64,000 nucleotides of DNA from positions 1-64,000 of the forward strand of contig NZ_BOMB01000054.1 in NCBI RefSeq assembly GCF_016861975.1, read 5' to 3'. A program made the translations under genes and the position numbers. The stretch is from Actinocatenispora rupis. GTDB lineage: Bacteria > Actinomycetota > Actinomycetes > Mycobacteriales > Micromonosporaceae. The notes under the pieces were generated by a model. The model was given only the letters and a program-made list of their open reading frames with translations, searched no databases and had not been told where the DNA came from. Numbering within the stretch: position 1 is the first letter of the stretch; every line of letters begins with the position of its first letter. Below, in pieces: positions 8,903-16,947 of the stretch.

Positions 8903-9475
8903 TCAGCTCATCGGTGACTGCGGACGGCCACCCGGTGCGTCGGCCGGCCGCGTTTCGGTCTCGGCGGGCCGGGGCGCCGGGGCGTCCATGCGGGCCGAGG
9001 TCGACGTACCCTGCTGACCCGCCATCGGCCAGCGTTCGGCATCCCCCACCGCGGTCGTCGTACCCATGCGCTCCTCGCGCCGGGCGCCCGACCCGACCGT
9101 GGCCAGCGACCAGATCACGAACGCGTCCAGCGCGATCATGACCAGCGACCAGAACGGGTAGTACGGGATGAAGAAGAAGTTGGCGATGGCCGAGAGGCTG
9201 GCGAGCACGATGCCCGCGCCCCGCGCCCACACCGACTGGTTCACGAACAGGAAGACACCGGTGAGCACGGCGACTGCGCCGATGGCCAGGTGGATCCAGC
9301 CCCAGGCCGTCGTGTTGAAGTGGTACAGGTAGTTGGGCGCGACGACGTAGAAACTGCCCCGGGCGATACCCTCGATGCCCTGCAGCACCTGGAACACGCC
9401 GACGATGAGCAGCATGGTGGCGGCGAAGACCGTTCCGCCCGCCGCCCACGACCGCGCGGCGTTCCGTTGACTCAT
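8903..9475 (-). CDS. DUF7144-type four-helix membrane protein
   Basis: 190 residues. Four transmembrane helices span about residues 10-125 (WAAGGTVFAATMLLIVGVFQVLQGIEGIARGSFYVVAPNYLYHFNTTAWGWIHLAIGAVAVLTGVFLF ... YYPFWSLVMIALDAFVIWSLA), the pattern of the DUF7144 family. A 65-residue Pro/Ala/Thr tail (about 126-190) follows and is unrelated to the family core. ATG 9475 is preferred to an upstream frame; GGAGGAG lies about 10 nt before it. It is the first gene of a two-gene operon with the MFS exporter. Function unknown; it may support the transporter. Confidence 0.8.
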   Translation of the reverse strand: MSQRNAARSWAAGGTVFAATMLLIVGVFQVLQGIEGIARGSFYVVAPNYLYHFNTTAWGWIHLAIGAVAVLTGVFLFVNQSVWARGAGIVLASLSAIANFFFIPYYPFWSLVMIALDAFVIWSLATVGSGARREERMGTTTAVGDAERWPMAGQQGTSTSARMDAPAPRPAETETRPADAPGGRPQSPMS

Positions 9476-9690
9476 GGCTGTGGACTCCTCCCACGTACGA
9501 CGGTGCCGCCGAACCGGCACCCGGCGTCGCCGTGCCCCGGACGGCACCCCACCACCGTCCCGAACCGTGGCCGCGCGGACCTCACCCGGCGGGGGTGAAC
9601 CGGCCCCGGGACCGGCTCACCCGGGCGGGGTGACGACAGCGCGGCCCGGCGTACGGAGGCTGGAACACGACGCCGAGGAGGGAGACACCC

Positions 9691-10038
9691 ATGACCACCG
9701 ACATGGCCCCGGAGCAGATGCTCGGTGCCGTCGCCCGCGGGGACGGCCCGGTGCTGGAGACCCTGGCCCAGATGCAGTACGACACCCTCGGCCGTTCGGG
9801 CCTCCCCGAACGGACCTACCACCTGGTACGCATCGCGGCACTCGCGGCGATGGGCGCGCCGCCCGCGTCGTACCTGGTGAATCTCGCCATGGCGAGCCGG
9901 GCGGGGGTGACGGTGGCCGACATCCAGGGCGTACTGACCGCCGTGGCGCCGATCGTCGGTGGCCCGCGCGTGGTGGCCGCCGCCGGTGCGTCGTTGCAGG
10001 CGATCGGCGTCGGCGACGACGGCAGCCCCGCGGAGTGA
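9691..10038 (+). CDS. Carboxymuconolactone decarboxylase family protein
   Basis: 115 residues forming one CMD-like all-helical domain: LETLAQMQYDTLGRSGLPERTYHLVRIAALAAMGAPPASYLVNLAMASRAGVTVADIQGVLTAVAPIVGGPRVVAAAGASLQAI. The AhpD CxxC peroxidase motif is absent, so it belongs to the non-redox branch; activity cannot be assigned. A Shine-Dalgarno GGAGG precedes ATG 9691. It is a single gene converging on the LuxR regulator (12 bp between stops). Confidence 0.82.
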   Translation: MTTDMAPEQMLGAVARGDGPVLETLAQMQYDTLGRSGLPERTYHLVRIAALAAMGAPPASYLVNLAMASRAGVTVADIQGVLTAVAPIVGGPRVVAAAGASLQAIGVGDDGSPAE

Positions 10039-10050
10039 GGCCCGCCGACG

Positions 10051-12960
10051 TCAGTCGGAAACCGTGAGATCCACCAACCCGTCCGGATCCGTGCGGTCGA
10101 CCGGCCCGTCGCAGGCCGGCGGTCGTACGGGATCCGGCGGGCCGTCGAGGTCGGCAAAGTCCGGCCACGCCGGGCTGTCCGGGAGCGCGTCGGGTACCGC
10201 GAAGTCCGGCCCCGCCGGGGCGTCCGGGAGCCCGTCGGGGTCACCGGTGCCGGACGGGCGGAGGAGGCCGAGCAGCCGGCCCCGCCGGATCGCCTCGCGC
10301 CGGCTGCTGACGGCGAGCTTGCGGTAGAGGCTCTTCAGGTGCGCCTTGACGGTGTTCACGCTGATGTGCAGGTCCCCGGCGATCTCGTCGTTGCTGCTCA
10401 TGGTCGGCAGGTAGCGCAGCACGGTCAGTTCGCGGTCGGTCAGCGGCTCGGCGAGGCGTTCGGCGGGCGGGGCGGCCTGGTCGGTCAACACCATCTCCGC
10501 GAACGCCGCGTGCGTGCCGAGGACCCGCTGCTGCCGCCGGATCAGCGGTGCCAACCGGTTCCCCGCGGTACGGAACGGGTGGCTGAGGCGGTCGGGCGCG
10601 GCGAGTTCCAGGGCGCGGTCGACGGCTTCGACGGCGACGCCGTCCTGCCGTAGCGCGTCCGCGGCGAGCGCGGTGATCAGCGACTCCTCGACGGCGGCGG
10701 CCCGGCCGCGGTCGGGGGAGCGGCCCAGCGGGGCCACGCGGGCGCGCGCGCCCGCCGGGTGCCGCAGCGCCAGATCGGCCCAACCGAGCCAGATCCGCTC
10801 CCAGACGCCCGGGTCGGGGTCGGCGCGCAGGTGTTCGAGTACGGTGTCGGGCGCGCCGGCGGCGAGTTCCGCCTCGGCCTCGGCGCCCGCCAGCCATTCG
10901 GTGAGCAGCGCGGGCAGCCGGTTCCCGCTGTCGGCCCGCAGTTCGGCCAGGATCCGGCGGGCCGCGGCGGCGTCCCCGGCCTGTACGCGCAGCCGCGCCT
11001 CGGCGAGGCGTACGGCCCGGTCGAGGGTGCGGTCCGCGCCGGCCGCGGCGGACGCCCCGGCGCGGGCCAGGTGCCGGGCGGCGACGTGCGGATGATCCTG
11101 CTGTAGTTCGGCGAGCGCCAGCGCGAGGAACGCCCCCGCCGCGTACGGTTCCACCGCGCGGCCCTGGCGTTCGGCGGCCAGTACGGTCGAGCGGGCGCGG
11201 CGGGTGCCGGACCGCAGCTCGCCGCGTACCACGTCGATGACGGCGCGGTGCGCGTCGGCGCTCACCGCGGCCAGGTCCAGCCGGTGGTGGCCGGCGGCGG
11301 TCGCGGCGTCGCGCAGGCTCGCGTCCGCGGCGGCCATCCCGCCCTGCCACAGCTGGGCGCGGCCGAGGTTCCACCGCGCCAGCGCCCGGTACTCGGCGGC
11401 CGCCGGCAGTCCCGGCCTCGCGTCCGGCCCGGCCAGCGACAGCACCCGGGACGCCCCGGTACGGGCCGCGCGGACCGCGCCGGTGGAGCCGGCCGCGATC
11501 GCGTCGACCAGCGACAGCCCGATGTCGGCCGCGTCGCGCAGACCCGCCGGTACGCCCGGCAGCGTCGCCCGGGCGCGGCGCAGGTGCGCGCGGGCCCGGG
11601 CGAAGTCGTGCCGCTGTACGGCTGCGACCGCGGCGCAGGTCAGCGTCACCAGCGACGGCGCGTCGTCGGCCGCGTCGGCGAGCGGCCGTACGGTGTCGGC
11701 GAGTTGCGCGCCCTCCGCGGACAGCAGGCGCGGCAGCGCGAGCGTGAACAGTACCCGCGCCACCTCGTCGGTGTCGCCGGACCGTACCGCGTGCCACAGC
11801 GCGGTCACCGGCGCCCGGTGCGCGCCGTACCAGCGGGCCGCCCGGCGGTGCGCGTCGAGCGCCCCGGCCGGGTCCTCGGCCCGCAGCCGGTGGTACAGGT
11901 ACTCGCGGAGCAGCGGATGGTAGTCGTACGGCCGGCCCCACGGGTCCGCCGCGGAGACGAGCCGGTTGCCGGCGGTCAGGTCCGTCAGCAGTCGCCGCCC
12001 CTCGGGCTGCCCGGACACGGCCGCGGCGAGCGGCCCGCTCAACGGTTCCGCCACGCTCGTCCGCAACAGGAACGACCGCACCGGCGGCGGCAGCGGGGCC
12101 AGTACCTCCCCGGCGAGGTAGTCGGCCACGGCCGGTGACTCGCCGGAGAACCGGGCGAGGCCGGTCGCCGGGTCGGCCGGGTCCACCGACATCGCGGCGA
12201 GCCGCAACCCCGCGGCCCACCCGCCGGTACGGGCCAGCAGCCGGTCGGTCTGCCCGGCATCCAGCCGCAGCCCGTGCGCGGACAGCAGGCGGCCGGCCTC
12301 GGCGCGGTCGAACCGCAGGTCCGGCGCGTGGATCTCGCCGAGCAGCCCGTCGAGCCGCAGCCGGTGCAGCCGCAACCCCGGATCCGCCCGACCGAGCAGT
12401 ACCAGGCGCATCGCGGGCGGCGGCTGGGTGAGCAGCGCGTCGAGCCGGGCCAGTACGGAGGGGTCGTGCAGTTCGTGGATGCCGTCGAGGACCAGCACGA
12501 TCGGCGTGGTCAGGTCGTACAGCAGGGCGTGGATGCGGTCGATGTGCCGCTCCGTCCCCCCGTCCGCGTACTCCAGCGGACGCGGCCCGCCGTCGCCGAG
12601 CGGTACGCCGGTCCAGCGGAGCGCGGCGAGGACGTCGGACCAGAAGGTCGCCGGGTCGGCGTCCGTACGGTCCAGGGTGAGCCAGCCGACGGTGCCCGGC
12701 GCCGCGCCCGCCTCGGCCCATGCCGCGACCAGCGCCGTCTTGCCCTCGCCCGGCCCGGCCGTGACCAGCGTCGTACCGGCGTCGGTCAGGTCGGTCAGCC
12801 GGCGCTCCAGCCGCGGCCGGGAGACGAGTACGGCCGGCCGCCGCGGCACGGTCAGCCGTGCCACCAGCGCCGGCGCCACGCCGACCGGAAGTGCCGTCCC
12901 GGGTGGCCGACGGTACGTGTCGACGCTCGCCACCACCCGGGGTTCCACCACGCGTGTCAT
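10051..12960 (-). CDS. MalT-type ATP-dependent LuxR transcriptional regulator
   Basis: 969 residues. The STAND/AAA-like ATPase has Walker A at residues 69-75 (GPGEGKT) and Walker B-like IVLVLDGIHEL near 155. A long TPR-like helical middle (about 300-820) precedes the LuxR (GerE) helix-turn-helix at about 842-899 (LTDRELTVLRYLPTMSSNDEIAGDLHISVNTVKAHLKSLYRKL). This is the architecture of MalT/LAL regulators, which oligomerise on ATP and inducer binding and activate sigma-70 promoters. Unusually, about 70 residues follow the HTH, made of Pro/Asp-rich imperfect repeats (GLPDAPAGPDFAVPDALPDS). No obvious target operon is adjacent. Confidence 0.9.
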   Translation of the reverse strand: MTRVVEPRVVASVDTYRRPPGTALPVGVAPALVARLTVPRRPAVLVSRPRLERRLTDLTDAGTTLVTAGPGEGKTALVAAWAEAGAAPGTVGWLTLDRTDADPATFWSDVLAALRWTGVPLGDGGPRPLEYADGGTERHIDRIHALLYDLTTPIVLVLDGIHELHDPSVLARLDALLTQPPPAMRLVLLGRADPGLRLHRLRLDGLLGEIHAPDLRFDRAEAGRLLSAHGLRLDAGQTDRLLARTGGWAAGLRLAAMSVDPADPATGLARFSGESPAVADYLAGEVLAPLPPPVRSFLLRTSVAEPLSGPLAAAVSGQPEGRRLLTDLTAGNRLVSAADPWGRPYDYHPLLREYLYHRLRAEDPAGALDAHRRAARWYGAHRAPVTALWHAVRSGDTDEVARVLFTLALPRLLSAEGAQLADTVRPLADAADDAPSLVTLTCAAVAAVQRHDFARARAHLRRARATLPGVPAGLRDAADIGLSLVDAIAAGSTGAVRAARTGASRVLSLAGPDARPGLPAAAEYRALARWNLGRAQLWQGGMAAADASLRDAATAAGHHRLDLAAVSADAHRAVIDVVRGELRSGTRRARSTVLAAERQGRAVEPYAAGAFLALALAELQQDHPHVAARHLARAGASAAAGADRTLDRAVRLAEARLRVQAGDAAAARRILAELRADSGNRLPALLTEWLAGAEAEAELAAGAPDTVLEHLRADPDPGVWERIWLGWADLALRHPAGARARVAPLGRSPDRGRAAAVEESLITALAADALRQDGVAVEAVDRALELAAPDRLSHPFRTAGNRLAPLIRRQQRVLGTHAAFAEMVLTDQAAPPAERLAEPLTDRELTVLRYLPTMSSNDEIAGDLHISVNTVKAHLKSLYRKLAVSSRREAIRRGRLLGLLRPSGTGDPDGLPDAPAGPDFAVPDALPDSPAWPDFADLDGPPDPVRPPACDGPVDRTDPDGLVDLTVSD

Positions 12961-13025
12961 CCACCGAGTCCAGATGAGGTGTCGGGACGGACCTACGAGA
13001 ACGAGCCTACGAACACGGCGGACGA

Positions 13026-13055
13026 GGTGCCCGGGTACGCGGCGGCACGGGCACC
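13026..13055. terminator. Inverted repeat between SHOCT-protein gene and LuxR gene
   Basis: GGTGCCCG (13026-13033) and CGGGCACC (13048-13055) form a perfect 8-bp stem with a 14-nt loop, 99 bp past the stop of the upstream gene and 66 bp before the LuxR start, both on the minus strand. It could be a terminator for the first gene or a regulatory site for the second; there is no U-tract. Confidence 0.35.
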
Positions 13056-13153
13056 TTATGGCTGTTCGGCCGAGCAGTACGGTCGGCGCATCGGCGTCCC
13101 GGTCCGGCCGATGGGTGGACCGGGGCTCGTCCGGCGGACCAGCACCAGGCGGC

Positions 13154-14815
13154 TCAACCCGGCCCGAACCGGTCGCCGGGCGCCTGGTAGTCCATCAACC
13201 GGACCTTCTCCCGCGCGAACTCGGCGTCCGTCAGCAGCCCGTCGTTGCGGGCCTGCCCGAGCCGCGTCAGCAGGGTCAGCCGGGCGTCCGTGGTGACGAG
13301 CTCGTCGACGGTACCGCCGGCTCCGGTGCCGGTCGCGCCGCTCAGCGTCCGGGTCTCCGGGCTGGCGATGTCGGCCACGCCCCGCGGACGGTCCGGCGCG
13401 GGCGCCGAGGCGCCACCCACCGACCCGGGCTCCGCGGCGCCACCCACCGACCCGGGCTCCGTCGTACCGCCCGCGGCGATCCCGGCGGGCATGGCACCCG
13501 CCACCGCGGCCGTACGGTCGCCGGACGGTCCGCCGTCCCCGCTCGGCGCGGCACCGACGGTCGTCTCACCCGGTACGGTGCCGCCGCGCGCCGCGACGAC
13601 CTGGACCAGCCGCAGCACTCCGAGGTACAGGGCGACGATCGCGACGGTCCAGAGAAGTACGGAGAGGGTGGGGTGCGGCCAGATCAGCAGTACCAGCAGG
13701 CCGACCACGACACCCGCCCAGCGCCACGCGGCCGGACCGGCGTTGATCGCGGCGGCCGTACCGGAGAGCCGGCGCGGCAGGTCGAGCCCGTCGACGAACG
13801 CGCCGACCCACACCGCGAACCGCCGGTACCAGGGTGGGCGCGGCCCGGTCACGTCCGCCGTCGCCACCTCCGTCGACGCGGCGCCGGTCGTCGCGGCGTG
13901 CCGGCGGCCGCGGCCGATCGCGGCACGGCTCGCGGCGGCCGCGCGCCGCAGCGCGGACACCACGTGCAGCCGGCCCCACAGCGACACGACGACCGTCAGT
14001 ACCACCATGATCAGGAACAGCCAGAGGGTCCAGGCGCGCAGGCTGTTGGCGACGATGTCGTACACGGCGCCGACGGCGTCCCGGCCGCCGGGTTGCGCCC
14101 GACCGACCACGATCGGCCGCGCGACGGTGATGCCGAGTGCCAGGATCAGGGCGCCGATGCCGGTCCACACCGCCCACGCCCGCAACGTACGACGGCGGCG
14201 GTGCGACACGACCAGCGCGCCGGCGAGCGCGCCCGCGGCGACGAGCCCCAGCCACAGCCACAGCCGCTTCAGCAGGTCGAGCGCCGAGTACAGCTGCGGG
14301 GCCTGGCTCTTCTGCAGCACCGTGATGCCGACGTTGCTCGGGATCAGCGACAGGATCTGGCCCACCACACCGGATTTCGCCGACGCGGGTAGCGCCGCCT
14401 TGGCGTCCCCGATGCTGAACCTGATGTCCTGCCCGGCGACGAGCTGGCTGTGCGCGTTCGTCAGCGCCGTCCGTACCACCTGGTCGAACGCGGCGGACGT
14501 GAGCACCGTACGGACACCGGTGGTGAGCAACGACTGCACGCCGTTCACGATCGACGGCTTGAACTGCTGCAGCGCCGGCGGCAGCTTCTGCACCGTCTGG
14601 TTGATCGCGGTCTGCACCCGGGGTCGCGCCATGATCGCCGTGACCACCTGGTCGGTGACCCGCGCCTGCACCGCCTTGTCCTGCATGACCTGCTGGGTCG
14701 TACTCACGAACACGCCCGTGTTGACCACGTGCCGCCGGGTCCACAGCGACGTACTGCTCAGGATCAGCGCCAGCACACTGACCGCGACGAGAATTCCGAC
14801 CGCCCAGCGTCGCAT
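13154..14815 (-). CDS. Multi-pass membrane protein with C-terminal SHOCT domain
   Basis: 553 residues from ATG 14815, which has GGAGGT 5 nt upstream. Helix 1 (AVGILVAVSVLALILSSTSLW) is followed by a roughly 180-residue extracytoplasmic part rich in Gln/Val (VNTGVFVSTTQQVMQDKAVQARVTDQVV), then helices near 210-290, 315 and 410-450. The cytoplasmic tail ends in a SHOCT motif (RLTLLTRLGQARNDGLLTDAEFAREKVRLMD). The tail before it holds a tandem 9-residue repeat (EPGSVGGA-A/S), a 27-bp DNA duplication at 13410-13461. The frame stays open to ATG 15037, behind which an AT-rich -10-like patch lies, so a longer 627-residue form is possible. Function unknown. Confidence 0.82.
   Translation of the reverse strand: MRRWAVGILVAVSVLALILSSTSLWTRRHVVNTGVFVSTTQQVMQDKAVQARVTDQVVTAIMARPRVQTAINQTVQKLPPALQQFKPSIVNGVQSLLTTGVRTVLTSAAFDQVVRTALTNAHSQLVAGQDIRFSIGDAKAALPASAKSGVVGQILSLIPSNVGITVLQKSQAPQLYSALDLLKRLWLWLGLVAAGALAGALVVSHRRRRTLRAWAVWTGIGALILALGITVARPIVVGRAQPGGRDAVGAVYDIVANSLRAWTLWLFLIMVVLTVVVSLWGRLHVVSALRRAAAASRAAIGRGRRHAATTGAASTEVATADVTGPRPPWYRRFAVWVGAFVDGLDLPRRLSGTAAAINAGPAAWRWAGVVVGLLVLLIWPHPTLSVLLWTVAIVALYLGVLRLVQVVAARGGTVPGETTVGAAPSGDGGPSGDRTAAVAGAMPAGIAAGGTTEPGSVGGAAEPGSVGGASAPAPDRPRGVADIASPETRTLSGATGTGAGGTVDELVTTDARLTLLTRLGQARNDGLLTDAEFAREKVRLMDYQAPGDRFGPG
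13410..13461. repeat. 27-bp tandem duplication inside the SHOCT-protein gene
   Basis: The 25-nt block at 13410-13434 recurs exactly at 13437-13461 (period 27 bp, nine codons, in frame). It encodes EPGSVGGA-type repeats in the Gly/Ala/Pro-rich linker before the SHOCT motif. The in-frame period suggests slippage in a tolerant linker. Confidence 0.8.
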
Positions 14816-15142
14816 CAGACACCTCCCGGCAAGTCCGGACCGCCCACGCGCACGGCAGACCCGTTCGTACCGTCGATGCTGCGCGGCGGGGGTGCGGCCG
14901 CTCATCACCCGGTACGGGTGACTCGCCGCCGCGAGGAGTGCCGTACTCCCGGAACCGGTGCCAGTCGGAGCGTCCGCACCGGGTACTCCCACTCGGCCGC
15001 CACGCCCGGCCCCTCTCGTACCCCGACTGTCGGACATGACGCATTATTCACGGCCCCGGCCGCCCGGACCCGGAAACGCCTGTGCGCAGCGGAAAGTACG
15101 CCGCGCCGGCCGGGCTCGCCTCCCGCTGCCCGACCCGGCGGC

Positions 15143-15199
15143 GTGACCGGGCGGCTGATCACCGCCGGCGCCGGGACCGCTTCAGTAGCAACGATCTCC
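15143..15199. repeat. Interspersed intergenic repeat, copy A
   Basis: It shares the exact 16-mer GTGACCGGGCGGCTGA and a following GGCGCCGG-acc-gCttc...GCAACGatCtCc block with copy C at 33278-33329. Half copies of the second block occur at 15312-15336 and 63048-63073. All lie outside genes. Confidence 0.5.
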
Positions 15200-15311
15200 G
15201 CTGCCCAGTGATCGGCGCGCGGCGCGGTCGCCGGGTTTGCGTCGATGGGCGGGTGCGGCTTCGGGCCCGAAGGCCGACGGCGACGCGGCCGGTCGTACTC
15301 GGACGACGCTC

Positions 15312-15336
15312 GGATCGCTTGCGCCGCAACGAATCC
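15312..15336. repeat. Interspersed intergenic repeat, copy B (half)
   Basis: GGATCGCTTGCGCCGCAACG-AATCC matches the second block of copies A, C and D (consensus core GCAACGAATCC). It ends 1 bp before the stop codon of the NmrA-like gene, that is, immediately downstream of it on the minus strand. Confidence 0.5.
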
Positions 15337-15337
15337 G

Positions 15338-16192
15338 TCAGGCGGCGGGGAAGGCGTGGGCGTTGCGGGCGCACCAGTCGGCGAAGGTACGGGGCGCGCG
15401 GCCGAGGATGCGCCGCACCGTGTCGCTGCGTACCCCGACGGTGTCGGCGCGCATCAGCCGCAGTCCCTCGACGAGCGCCTCGGCGAGTGCCGGCGGCGCG
15501 CCGTGCGGGTACCGGAAGCGCACCGCGTCGGCCGGGTCGTCCACCGGCCGTACGGTGAGGTCGCGGCCGACCGCCGCCGACAGGATCCGCACCTGCTCGG
15601 CCACGGTGAGCGTCTCCGCGCCGCTCAGCAGGTACTCGCGGTGCTCGTGCCCGTCGCCGGTCAGTACGTGTGCGGCGACGGCGGCGATGTCGGCGGGGTC
15701 GACCGGCGCGGCGCGGCCGGGGCCGACCGGGTCGAGGACGTACCCGCCGGCGCGGATGGTGGGCAGCCAGTCGAGTGCGTTGCTGGTGAACCCGGTGGGC
15801 CGCAGGATCGTGGCGGGGATGCCGCTGGCGCGGACCATGCGTTCGCGTTCGCGGTGCCAGCGACCCATCGCGGGCACCGGATCGCCGAGCGCCGCGTACG
15901 AGGAGACGAGCACGACGTGCCGTACGCCGGCAGCCGTGGCCGCGTCGAGCGCGTGCCGCGTGTGCTCCAGCCCGGTCCCCGGTACGAGCAGGAACAGTCG
16001 CTCGACGCCGTCGAGCGCGGGGGCCAGCGTGGCGGGGGAGTCGAGGTCTCCGACGACGCGTACGGCCCGGTCCGGCAGGTCGGTGGCGCGGGCCGGATCG
16101 CGCACCAGGATCCGGAACGTGGCGCGCCGGGCGTCGAGTTCGCGGACGAGTTCGCGGCCGATGTGTCCGGTGGCGCCGGTGATCAGTAGCAT
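15338..16192 (-). CDS. NmrA-like NAD(P)-binding oxidoreductase
   Basis: 284 residues of the atypical short-chain dehydrogenase (NmrA/SDR) type. The Rossmann motif ITGATGHIGRELVREL is at residues 4-19, followed by FRILVRDPAR (NADP-preferring), the strand VERLFLLVPG and VVLVSSYAALGD. The catalytic Tyr-x3-Lys is not evident, as in regulatory or quinone-reductase-type members. ATG 16192 is chosen because GGAG sits 4 nt upstream; the TTG 12 nt earlier is weaker. It is divergent from a MarR regulator with a large perfect operator between them, so it is very likely the regulator's target. Confidence 0.86.
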   Translation of the reverse strand: MLLITGATGHIGRELVRELDARRATFRILVRDPARATDLPDRAVRVVGDLDSPATLAPALDGVERLFLLVPGTGLEHTRHALDAATAAGVRHVVLVSSYAALGDPVPAMGRWHRERERMVRASGIPATILRPTGFTSNALDWLPTIRAGGYVLDPVGPGRAAPVDPADIAAVAAHVLTGDGHEHREYLLSGAETLTVAEQVRILSAAVGRDLTVRPVDDPADAVRFRYPHGAPPALAEALVEGLRLMRADTVGVRSDTVRRILGRAPRTFADWCARNAHAFPAA

Positions 16193-16207
16193 GGGACTCC
16201 GCAATGT

Positions 16208-16251
16208 CGTTTACCGGTTAACGTTCGAGGCGAAACGTTAACCGGTAAACG
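16208..16251. promoter_or_regulatory. Perfect double operator between NmrA-like and MarR genes
   Basis: CGTTTACCGGTTAACGTT (16208-16225) is repeated exactly as its inverse at 16234-16251, around an 8-bp centre (CGAGGCGA). Each arm contains its own near-palindrome, GTTTACCGGTTAAC, so two MarR dimers could bind. The left arm begins 16 bp from the NmrA-like start codon, and the AT-rich arms stand out from the surroundings. Binding would shut both divergent promoters. Confidence 0.85.
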
Positions 16252-16299
16252 ATCAGTCGTCAACCGGCGCCGGCCGGCCCGCGTACCCGGAGGACCGCG

Positions 16300-16740
16300 A
16301 TGCCCGAACTCCTCGACCTGCACGGCAGGACGAACAAGGCGGTCCGCGCCGCGGCCGACGCCGCGCTCCGCCGCCACGGGCTGCGCCTCGGGCAGGACCA
16401 TCTGCTCGCCGCCCTCTGGGACCGCGACGGCCGTACGCCGGGCGAGATCGCCGCCGCCGCGAACGTCACCACCCCCGCCGTCACGAAGCTCGCCGCCCGC
16501 CTCGCCGACGCGGGCCTGCTCACCCGCCGACGCGACGAGACCGACCAGCGCCTCGTACGGCTCTGGCTCACCGACGCCGGCCGCGCCCTCCAGGCCCCCG
16601 TCGAGGCCGAGCGCCGCCTCCTGGAGGAGCGGGTCACCGCGCAGCTCACCGCGACCGAACGCCGGCACCTGCGCAGCGCGCTCGCGAAGATCCACCGGTC
16701 CGCGACCGACCTGCTCGGCGGTGACGTCCCCGACGCCTGA
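16300..16740 (+). CDS. MarR family transcriptional regulator
   Basis: 146 residues. The winged helix-turn-helix spans about residues 33-100: LGQDHLLAALWDRDGRTPGEIAAAANVTTPAVTKLAARLADAGLLTRRRDETDQRLVRLWLTDAGRALQAP, including the D-x-R-x-x-R/V wing typical of MarR. N- and C-terminal helices form the dimer interface. ATG 16300 follows GGAGGA by 6 nt. It most likely binds the 44-bp inverted repeat upstream and represses itself and the divergent oxidoreductase; no Cys is present, so sensing is probably by ligand rather than thiol oxidation. Confidence 0.92.
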   Translation: MPELLDLHGRTNKAVRAAADAALRRHGLRLGQDHLLAALWDRDGRTPGEIAAAANVTTPAVTKLAARLADAGLLTRRRDETDQRLVRLWLTDAGRALQAPVEAERRLLEERVTAQLTATERRHLRSALAKIHRSATDLLGGDVPDA

Positions 16741-16947
16741 TCCGGCTCCGTTGAGCCGATCCGTACCCGTGTCGTCGGTGTCGCGTCGCTGCTCGTGGCT
16801 CGCACGGGGCGCGCCGCCGGACGGCGCTCGGGACGGGTCGGTCGCCGGGCCGCCGACCCCGAACGTGATCGGTGCACAACTGCCCGGGATCTGCCGACCC
16901 GATGCGGCGCCGGCCGCCGAGGGGACGACCGGCGCCGCCCACCGGAC

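Larger units (their letters stand above)
14816..15337. other. 522-bp intergenic region with two interspersed-repeat copies and a possible micro-ORF
   Basis: No conventional gene is supported. The stretch at 15040-15050 (GCATTATTCAC on the plus strand) is unusually AT-rich and reads as a -10 region on the minus strand just before ATG 15037, likely driving the SHOCT-protein mRNA. Positions 15143-15211 (+) form a 22-codon open frame (VTGRLITAGAGTASVATISAAQ) that coincides with repeat copy A described separately. Copy B abuts the stop of the NmrA-like gene. The rest is GC-rich with no coding pattern. Confidence 0.4.

Noticed and set aside
5264-8917. Very long open frame (over 1200 codons) running through the GH15 and MFS genes
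   Set aside because: It is an antisense/alternate-frame shadow of GC-rich coding sequence; composition is Arg/Gly/Ala-rich with no domain, and both real genes have clear families.
13154-15037. Longer start at ATG 15037 for the SHOCT protein
   Set aside because: The extra 74 residues are low-complexity, whereas ATG 14815 has a strong GGAGGT; kept only as an alternative.
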